A stretch of DNA of 5,002 nucleotides, from positions 1 to 5,002 of the forward strand of contig JABDMN010000245.1 in the NCBI GenBank assembly GCA_013001485.1. Reading direction: 5' to 3'. Below the pieces are notes generated by a model. The model made no database searches. It had not been told where the DNA came from and worked only from the letters and a program-made list of their open reading frames with translations. Shown here piece after piece: positions 1-5,002 of the stretch (positions are counted from its first letter, which is position 1; every line of letters begins with the position of its first letter). Both the position numbers and the translations under genes were made by a program. The stretch is from Acidimicrobiia bacterium. Lineage in GTDB: Bacteria; Actinomycetota; Acidimicrobiia; Spongiisociales; UBA5794.

Positions 1-951
1 TTCCGGTTCAAGGGGAAAGGCGCGCACAACGCCTTCCGCCGACCCACCGTCCCACACCAGCTGGACCGGGGAACCGGGCTCGACTTCCGCACGGACCATG
101 GCGTAGGCAACCGGAGCGCGCAGATCGAGCGACTCCGCCACCGATGTGACTTGACCCACCGCGGCGCCCTCGACCTCGACGGAACTACCCAGCGGAGGGA
201 GGACCGCATCGGACAGCACGATTCCGCGTCCACGCCGGTTGACGTGGCCCCGGCTGTCGATGCGGGCAACCAGCTCTTGACCGAGGTAGCACCCCTTGGT
301 GAAGCTCACCGCACCCTCAACCAGGTCGGCCTCTTCCGGGATGGTTCCCTCATCGACGTCGACGCCCATCACCGGCTCACCTCGCTCGATGCCAACTGCG
401 GTCCGCGCCAGAAGTCCACCCGGCATGGCCCCCGCCGCTCTCAGCGTCTCGAGCGCAATGCCTGTCACGACCCAGCGAGGTGGCCCGCCGTGGCGGAACC
501 CGAGGGCGGCTACGGCCCCCGAATCATGACGTGACCAGCCGCTGCCGGGGTCGAGCCCCGCGCCAAGAAGCACGGCTGGCGCTCCGGGACCCCAGACCTC
601 GATCACTGGCCCCGGGTCGATCGACACGTCGGCGTCGACCCGGATCTTGAATCGACGGAGACTGTCGGCCGCTGCCTCGGCCGCAGCCGTGTCGGTTACG
701 AGACCGACAGCGTCATTGCCTCGCAACAGCCAATGAGGTGCGACCAGTTTCCCCTTGGGTGACAGCAGTAGTGACCGTGCCACTTCTCCTTCCACCATCG
801 CCGAAACGTCCTGGCTCACGAGGCCGTCGACGAACTCGACTGCGTCGCTGCCCCTCACCCAGATCACGTCGCGGGAACCGGGGATCGCCGCAGCTCCCCT
901 CTTCAGGGCCAGGTATTCGGCGGTGACATCGCCGAAGGTGTCAGGCGTCAT
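1..951 (-). CDS. ygfZ: YgfZ/CAF17-type folate-binding protein (GcvT-like), C-terminus cut by window edge
   Basis: The reading frame is open from an ATG at 951 to base 1, giving 317 residues with no stop, so the last few residues lie outside the window. The family is cytoplasmic, resembles the glycine-cleavage T-protein, binds tetrahydrofolate and helps assemble or repair certain Fe-S enzymes. The signature KGCYLGQE lies at residues 219-226 with the conserved Cys at 221, followed by the usual arginine-containing segment (ELVARIDSRG). Upstream, GIERGEP...GTIPEEADL (about 187-210) and RFKIRVDADV (about 100-109) also match the family, as does an N-terminal GAAAIPGSRD stretch. Known members are about 300-330 residues, so little is missing. 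The ATG overlaps the trpE stop as ATGA and has no clear ribosome binding site, implying translational coupling to trpE. A true GcvT is less likely: it is longer and lacks the KGCYxGQE signature. Family assignment is confident; the exact Fe-S client is unknown. Confidence 0.93.
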   Translation of the reverse strand, partial: MTPDTFGDVTAEYLALKRGAAAIPGSRDVIWVRGSDAVEFVDGLVSQDVSAMVEGEVARSLLLSPKGKLVAPHWLLRGNDAVGLVTDTAAAEAAADSLRRFKIRVDADVSIDPGPVIEVWGPGAPAVLLGAGLDPGSGWSRHDSGAVAALGFRHGGPPRWVVTGIALETLRAAGAMPGGLLARTAVGIERGEPVMGVDVDEGTIPEEADLVEGAVSFTKGCYLGQELVARIDSRGHVNRRGRGIVLSDAVLPPLGSSVEVEGAAVGQVTSVAESLDLRAPVAYAMVRAEVEPGSPVQLVWDGGSAEGVVRAFPLEPE

Positions 952-2420
952 GCCAGCTGCCCGGCGGCGGCAAGAGCCGACAGCGCGGCTGCGGCTTTGT
1001 TGAGGCACTCCTCATATTCGGCCGTGGGGTCACTGTCAGCGACCACACCGGCGCCGGCTTGCACCCACGCCTTCCCCGCCGAGATCACGAGCGTCCGCAA
1101 CGCGATAGCGGTATCGACGTTGCCGGAGAAGTCGAGGTATCCGACGGCTCCTGCATACGGTCCGCGCGCTGTGGGCTCCAACTCGTCGATGACCTCCATG
1201 GCCCTCACCTTGGGCGCGCCGCTGACGGTGCCGTGCGGGAAGGTGGCGCGCAATACATCCACTGGCCCGACGTCGGGCCGAAGCTTGCCGGTGACTCCAG
1301 AGACGATGTGCATCACGTGGCTGTAGCGCTCGATGACCATGAGCTCATCGACCACAACCGAGCCGAACTCGCACACCCTCCCCAGATCGTTGCGTGCCAG
1401 GTCCACAAGCATCACGTGCTCGGCTCGTTCCTTCGGGTCGGCGAGCAACTCGGCCTCGAACGCGTCATCCTCGGCGGGAGTGGCGCCGCGGGGACGGGTG
1501 CCGGCGATGGGTCGGGAAGTCGCGATGCCGTCTCGAGCCCGGGTCATGAGTTCGGGAGACGACCCGACGATGGCAACGTCACCGTGCCTGATGAAGAACA
1601 AGAAGGGAGACGGGTTGACCAGCCTCAGCGCCCGATACGCGGCAAACGGGTCTCCAGTGAAGTCGACCTCGAGGCGCAACGACGGAACAACCTGGAAGAC
1701 GTCGCCAGCTTCGACGTACTCGATGGACCGGCGCACAGCAGCCTCGTAACCGGCCTGAGTCATGTTCGCCCGGTACGCCGGAGCGACACCGAAATCTGGC
1801 CGAGCGGCGACCGCATGGGCGGTTTCGACGCCAAGCCTGGCAGCGTCGTCGTCAAGATCAGCGAGGGCGGCGTCAAAGGCCGAGTCCGGGTCTGTGGGTT
1901 GGAACACGTTGCGAATCAGCAGGACGGTCTGGCGGTAGCGATCGAAGACAGCAAGCCGACCAACGAACTGCCACACCATCTCGGGAAGGCCGCGATCGTC
2001 GGTGGGTCCGCCCGGAAGGCGCTCGACGTACCGCACGGCGTCGTAGGCCAGATAGCCGACGGCGCCCGCATGTAGTGGTGGTGCATCGCCCTCGAGGGGC
2101 GCCGCGGTGATGGTGGCCAGCACCTCCTCGAGCACGCTCAGCGGATCGCCATCGGGCAGGTCGACGGCCGCCCCCTCGGCTGTGGTGACGCCATTGGTGG
2201 CGACGAGTGTGAACTCAGGATCCCAACCGATGAACGACCAGCGCGCCCATTGCTCTCCTCCCTCGACCGACTCGAGCAGGAACCCGTCTCGATCTCCGAC
2301 GAGCTTCTCGAAGACGGTCACCGGCGTCTCGCGGTCGGCGAGGACTTCCGTGATCACGGGCACGACGTCATAGCGCGACGCGGCGTCGACGAAAGCCTCA
2401 CGGGTCGTTGTCATCGTCAT
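948..2420 (-). CDS. trpE: Anthranilate synthase component I (TrpE)
   Basis: Catalyses chorismate plus ammonia or glutamine-derived nitrogen to anthranilate and pyruvate, the first committed step of tryptophan synthesis; it normally pairs with a TrpG amidotransferase, which is not in the window. Counting from the ATG at 2420 the protein has 490 residues, normal for the family. The N-terminal domain holds LLES (48-51), the tryptophan feedback site region. The chorismate-binding domain holds NPSPF (269-273), PIAGTRPRG (304-312), DPKERAEHVMLVDLARND (about 328-345), FPHGTVSGAPK (394-404), GPYAGAVGY (420-428) and EYEECLNKA (468-476), whose glutamates resemble the metal-binding ones. Ala in PIAGT favours TrpE over PabB, where many members have Lys. 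The frame also allows a GTG at 2441 and a TTG at 2438. I prefer the ATG at 2420 (another follows at 2414) because homology begins near TTTREAF and the extension contains a rare ATA codon and lies inside a palindrome. No good Shine-Dalgarno precedes any candidate. The gene overlaps ygfZ by 4 bases. Confidence 0.95.
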   Translation of the reverse strand: MTMTTTREAFVDAASRYDVVPVITEVLADRETPVTVFEKLVGDRDGFLLESVEGGEQWARWSFIGWDPEFTLVATNGVTTAEGAAVDLPDGDPLSVLEEVLATITAAPLEGDAPPLHAGAVGYLAYDAVRYVERLPGGPTDDRGLPEMVWQFVGRLAVFDRYRQTVLLIRNVFQPTDPDSAFDAALADLDDDAARLGVETAHAVAARPDFGVAPAYRANMTQAGYEAAVRRSIEYVEAGDVFQVVPSLRLEVDFTGDPFAAYRALRLVNPSPFLFFIRHGDVAIVGSSPELMTRARDGIATSRPIAGTRPRGATPAEDDAFEAELLADPKERAEHVMLVDLARNDLGRVCEFGSVVVDELMVIERYSHVMHIVSGVTGKLRPDVGPVDVLRATFPHGTVSGAPKVRAMEVIDELEPTARGPYAGAVGYLDFSGNVDTAIALRTLVISAGKAWVQAGAGVVADSDPTAEYEECLNKAAAALSALAAAGQLA

Positions 2421-2458
2421 CGGCGCTGAGGGTATCAACACTCACCCGCTGCGCCGAT
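2419..2458. promoter_or_regulatory. Imperfect inverted repeat in the trpE/ccdA divergent region (possible operator or leader hairpin)
   Basis: The left arm 2419-2433 (ATCGGCGCTGAGGGT) and the right arm 2444-2458 (ACCCGCTGCGCCGAT) pair at 13 of 15 positions. The outer eight and inner four pairs are continuous, and the spacer is 10 bases. The repeat occupies over half of the 67-base gap between the proposed trpE ATG (2420) and the ccdA ATG (2488), and its left edge covers the first two bases of that trpE codon. It could be a repressor site shared by both promoters, or an RNA hairpin that hides the trpE start. There is no run of T after it as in an intrinsic terminator. No Trp-codon leader peptide is visible upstream of trpE. 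The structure is seen directly; the function is inferred. Confidence 0.45.
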
Positions 2459-2487
2459 CGGTCGCGTCGGGAACACCTCGTGCGACA

Positions 2488-3261
2488 ATGACGTTCCTTC
2501 GACAACTCATGCAAGAAGTCAACATCCTCACCGCGTTCCTCTTCGGAGGCCTTTCGTTCGTCTCACCCTGCGTTCTGCCTCTTCTCCCGGGCTACCTGAG
2601 CCTGATGTCCGGGTACTCGATCCAGGAGCTGTCAGAGGGCAACACTTCCCTTCGCAAGGTCGCCGCCGGCACCGGGATGTTCGTGGCCGGGTTCACAGCT
2701 GTCTTCATCGGCCTCGGCGCCGTTGCCACTTCGTTCGGGTCGTTCCTGCGGTCGAACCTGGACTCGTTCACCTCGATCGCCGGCGTCGTCGTGATCGTCA
2801 TGGGGTTGTTCATCGCGATCACAGCGTTGTGGAACCCGCAGTTCCTGTTGCCGTTCATGAGAGAGCGTCGGGTCGAGGTTCGACCCTCACGCCTCGGTGC
2901 ATTCGCTCCTCCCATCATGGGCGCAGCGTTCGCGTTCGGATGGACGCCCTGCATCGGCCCGGTGCTCGGTGCGATCCTCACCCTCGCGGCAGGTGAGGAG
3001 ACGGTCGGTCAGGGGATGGTGTTGCTCCTCGCGTATTCGCTCGGCCTCGGAATCCCATTTCTGCTCTCGGCGCTGGCGATGGCCAAAGCGTTCTCGTTCT
3101 TCACCTGGGTTCGCCGCTACGTGAAGCCCATCAACGTTGCGTCAGGTCTCCTGCTTGCCGGGTTCGGGTTCCTGATGCTCACGGGAGGGATCCAGGACCT
3201 GTCATCGTGGTTCATCGACATTCTCGAGAGAATCGGCCTGGACGGGCTCACCGCCATCTGA
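2488..3261 (+). CDS. ccdA: CcdA/DsbD-family cytochrome c biogenesis transmembrane protein
   Basis: A 257-residue membrane protein of the DsbD transmembrane-domain family. These proteins carry reducing equivalents from cytoplasmic thioredoxin across the membrane to extracytoplasmic thiol proteins, including those preparing apocytochrome c for haem attachment. Two conserved cysteines sit in the expected Pro-Cys contexts: Cys28 in FVSPCVLPLLPGYLS and Cys155 in FGWTPCIGPVLGA, the redox pair of the family. About six hydrophobic helices are visible (roughly 13-40, 58-84, 94-114, 138-167, 174-199 and 213-233). Length fits a stand-alone CcdA; there is no thioredoxin domain. The start ATG lacks a recognisable Shine-Dalgarno; a second ATG at 2509 (residue 8) would still keep the first helix, and a leaderless transcript is possible. 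The gene diverges from trpE and is followed 42 bases later by the MFS gene. ResB/ResC-type partners are not in the window, so a role in cytochrome c maturation rather than general thiol reduction is inference. Confidence 0.9.
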   Translation: MTFLRQLMQEVNILTAFLFGGLSFVSPCVLPLLPGYLSLMSGYSIQELSEGNTSLRKVAAGTGMFVAGFTAVFIGLGAVATSFGSFLRSNLDSFTSIAGVVVIVMGLFIAITALWNPQFLLPFMRERRVEVRPSRLGAFAPPIMGAAFAFGWTPCIGPVLGAILTLAAGEETVGQGMVLLLAYSLGLGIPFLLSALAMAKAFSFFTWVRRYVKPINVASGLLLAGFGFLMLTGGIQDLSSWFIDILERIGLDGLTAI

Positions 3262-3285
3262 CGACTCCGTGAGGACGTCCCAAAC

Positions 3286-3294
3286 CGGTAAGGT
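3286..3294 (+). promoter_or_regulatory. Possible weak ribosome binding site or -10 element before the MFS gene
   Basis: The 42-base gap between ccdA and the MFS gene contains CCGGTAAGG T. AAGG at 3290-3293 lies 10 bases before the GTG start and could act as a weak Shine-Dalgarno. Alternatively TAAGGT (3289-3294) fits a -10 hexamer placed for a nearly leaderless transcript. No convincing -35 element is seen, and the two readings cannot be separated from sequence alone. Confidence 0.25.
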
Positions 3295-3303
3295 CACGCC
3301 GCC

Positions 3304-4587
3304 GTGACGCTTCCCCGATCGCTCCGCCCACCCGTGACGCCCACCCTGGCCGATCGACGCATCCTGTCCCTGATGGCTTTGGCAGGGATCATCGCCGGCT
3401 ATGGGGGTGCGGTCATCACCAACACCTTGCCGTATTCACGAGCCGGCCTCGACATGACCGAAGGTCAGATGAGTCTGATTCTCGCCATTGCCCGCATCGT
3501 TTCCCTGGGTGCGGTCGTGTTCTCGATCAGCGGTGATCGGCGTGGACGACGCAGCCCGTTCCTTATTGCTTTTGCCATGCTCCCGCTGGCCAACATGGCC
3601 ACTGCCTTTGCCCCGAACGCGGCGACCTTCGCAGCCTTCCAGGCGGTTGCCCGATTCGGGCTGATCGCCGCCGGAGTTCTCGGCCTGGTTCTGCTCGCAG
3701 AGGAACTGACCCCCGGGGTACGCGCCTACGGCCTCGGAATCCAGGCACTGGCGACGGCAAGCGGGGTCGGGCTGAGCCTGGTGCTCGTCCCCTTCGCCTC
3801 CTCTGGCGACAACTGGCGCATCGTCTTTGGCCTGACGGGCATCGGTCTTCTCGCACTCCCCATGCTGATCCGCTTTCTTCGAGAATCGCGGGCCTTCGAC
3901 CCCCAGGGCTTGCGCGTGTCCTTCCGCGAGGCGATGGGGCGCGGCATGGGTCGTGTGTTCTGGCCCCTTGCTGCCGTGTCGTTCTTCGTCCATGCCTTCG
4001 CTGCCGTGACGCTGGATTTCGCTCTGGAGCGCCTCATCTCCGACCTCGAGTGGCAAGCGGGAGCTGCCATCTTCCTGCTCGCAGTCACCAGCGGGATAGG
4101 GACTGCGGGAACCCTCATCGGTGGTCGACTCGCCGACGTCTCCGGACGCCGCTCCACGGCAGTCACGTCGATGATCCTCGGACTCGCCGGCGGTCTCGGG
4201 TTCTACTGGTTCGCCAGCGGGTGGCCCATCGCCCTCGCCATCTTCGTGGGCACCCTCGGTTCGACGATGCTCGCTCCCGTGCTCGCCGCCTGGCGTGCCG
4301 AGGTGTTCCCCACCCCGGTACGGGCAACGGCAGCACATTGGGTGACCAACGTGTCGATTCTCGGCAGCGGTACCGGGTTGCTGATCGGCTTCCTGCTCAT
4401 CGACCGAGTCGGATTGCCCCTGACCGTGGCCATCCTCGGTCTCGGCATGCTCTTTGCGATCAGCCTGGCATCTCTGGTGCCGGAGACGCGGGGACGAGTA
4501 CTCGTGCGGCCCAGCGATGGTGCCACACGAGAAGGGAACCGGCCCGCACCACCATCATCGCCACAATCGACCACCACACCGCGCTGA
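3304..4587 (+). CDS. Major facilitator superfamily transporter, substrate unknown
   Basis: A 427-residue polytopic membrane protein with about twelve hydrophobic helices arranged as two sets of six, with a central loop around residues 194-215. The MFS loop 2-3 motif appears as GDRRGRR at 77-83, and its counterpart in the second half as GGRLADVSGRR at 273-283. AEVFPTPVRA (332-341) and VPETRGR (392-398) resemble the motifs after helices 10 and 12 in the sugar/metabolite transporter branch. This supports a proton-coupled or facilitated transporter in the cytoplasmic membrane, but neither substrate nor direction can be read from it. The start is GTG at 3304; a second GTG at 3334 (residue 11) is possible. 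The last 29 or so residues are a hydrophilic Pro/Ser/Thr-rich tail outside the conserved fold, lying antisense to the final helix region of the convergent MATE gene. Spacing of 42 bases from ccdA allows co-transcription, though no functional link is evident. Confidence 0.92.
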   Translation: MTLPRSLRPPVTPTLADRRILSLMALAGIIAGYGGAVITNTLPYSRAGLDMTEGQMSLILAIARIVSLGAVVFSISGDRRGRRSPFLIAFAMLPLANMATAFAPNAATFAAFQAVARFGLIAAGVLGLVLLAEELTPGVRAYGLGIQALATASGVGLSLVLVPFASSGDNWRIVFGLTGIGLLALPMLIRFLRESRAFDPQGLRVSFREAMGRGMGRVFWPLAAVSFFVHAFAAVTLDFALERLISDLEWQAGAAIFLLAVTSGIGTAGTLIGGRLADVSGRRSTAVTSMILGLAGGLGFYWFASGWPIALAIFVGTLGSTMLAPVLAAWRAEVFPTPVRATAAHWVTNVSILGSGTGLLIGFLLIDRVGLPLTVAILGLGMLFAISLASLVPETRGRVLVRPSDGATREGNRPAPPSSPQSTTTPR

Positions 4588-5002
4588 GCGGCCATCCCCC
4601 GGCCTGGGTCAGAGCGAGCAGGACACCGGCGAAGACTCCCGCAGCGACTGTTGTGACAGCCAGCAAGCGAAAAGCCTGGGCTCCCATCGCAATACCGTCC
4701 CAGACGAACGTCACAGCGTTGAGCGGCTGCATCAGGACCACGAACGCATAGATCCCTCCGACTGCAGACACGACTGCGGCGTCCGCGCTGAACAACTGCG
4801 GAAACGCCGACCATCCCGCTGCCATCACCAACCCCAGGCCGACGCCGGCGTAGAGGCCCATGCCAACGAGTCGAGCCGAGATCGCGACCACCACATCGGG
4901 GCGGTCTGAACCCCGGTACTTCCCAACCAGAGCCTGCGCGGCGATGGCGAGTGCATCGACCACCAGGGCCAGGAACACCCACAGCTGCATCGCAACGTGG
5001 TG
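4460..5002 (-). CDS. MATE-family (DinF-like) efflux transporter, C-terminal part; N-terminus beyond window edge
   Basis: The frame is open from the right edge down to a TGA at 4460-4462, giving 180 visible residues of a protein that is usually about 430-460. The visible start reads HHVAMQLWVFLALVVDALAI, matching the conserved MATE/DinF segment near the middle to second half of the fold; the ATG at 4990 is therefore an internal Met, not the start. PLNAVTFVWDGIAMGAQAFR (93-112) is the second typical DinF-like segment. Helices are visible at about 6-26, 36-60, 77-98, 115-133 and 139-160. The family exports drugs, metabolites or toxic compounds across the cytoplasmic membrane using a sodium or proton gradient; the substrate here is unknown. 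After the last helix (ending near WHHRW, 160-164) only 16 residues remain. The 3' end overlaps the convergent MFS gene by 128 bases with no terminator between them. Confidence 0.9.
   Translation of the reverse strand, partial: HHVAMQLWVFLALVVDALAIAAQALVGKYRGSDRPDVVVAISARLVGMGLYAGVGLGLVMAAGWSAFPQLFSADAAVVSAVGGIYAFVVLMQPLNAVTFVWDGIAMGAQAFRLLAVTTVAAGVFAGVLLALTQAGGWPLSAVWWSIVAMMVVRAGSLLVWHHRWAARVLVPASPAPEMPG

Noticed and set aside
1059..2075. Long plus-strand open frame (338 codons) opposite trpE
   Set aside because: It is antisense to a well-conserved trpE along its whole length, has no recognisable domain and shows the composition expected from the high-G+C complement of a real gene.
3262..3303. 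Possible terminator between ccdA and the MFS gene (GGACGTCC at 3273-3280)
   Set aside because: The palindrome is only 8 bases with no loop and no following T run, so it does not support termination.
3436..4338. Long minus-strand open frame (300 codons) opposite the MFS gene
   Set aside because: It is hydrophilic and low in complexity, rich in Glu, Gly and Arg, and is explained by the reverse strand of hydrophobic MFS codons. No start context or family is recognised.
4494..4505. Perfect 12-base palindrome ACGAGTACTCGT within the MFS/MATE overlap
   Set aside because: About one such palindrome is expected by chance in 5 kb, it lies inside two coding frames, and there is no T tract or extended stem to make a terminator.
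4203..4982. Minus-strand open frame of 259 codons spanning the MFS/MATE junction
   Set aside because: It runs in a different frame across the real MATE gene and the antisense of MFS; its product is Arg/Gly-rich with no domain.
4460..4990. Treating the ATG at 4990 as the start of a small 176-residue membrane protein
   Set aside because: The frame stays open to the window edge and the residues before the Met (HHVA) continue the conserved MATE segment, so the gene is a truncated view of a longer one.

Overview
The window is a gene-dense, high-G+C stretch of bacterial chromosome. It holds five protein genes, two of them cut by the window edges, with almost no intergenic space. Strong codon bias, frequent GTG starts, missing or weak Shine-Dalgarno sequences and the overall character of the proteins suggest an actinobacterium, possibly an Acidimicrobiia-like lineage. 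That placement is inference; no rRNA or other marker gene is present.

Layout: on the minus strand, positions 2420 down to 1 carry anthranilate synthase component I (trpE) followed by a YgfZ/CAF17-type folate-binding Fe-S maintenance protein. The second gene starts inside the stop codon of the first (ATGA), so they almost certainly share a transcript; ygfZ runs off the left edge only slightly short of complete. On the plus strand, diverging from trpE, come a CcdA/DsbD-type membrane thiol-disulfide electron transporter (2488-3261) and, 42 bases later, a 12-helix major facilitator transporter (3304-4587). From the right edge, on the minus strand, the C-terminal part of a MATE-family (DinF-like) efflux transporter converges on the MFS gene. 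Their coding ends overlap by 128 bases.

The most noteworthy non-coding structure is an imperfect 15-base inverted repeat (13 of 15 pairs match, 10-base spacer) at 2419-2458. It fills most of the short divergent region between trpE and ccdA and touches the likely trpE start codon, so it could be a shared operator or a leader hairpin. The genes do not form one pathway: there is a tryptophan branch enzyme, an Fe-S housekeeping protein, a redox membrane protein and two exporters or importers of unknown substrate. I see no RNA genes, mobile elements, CRISPR arrays or phage genes, and no evidence of a wholly new system.
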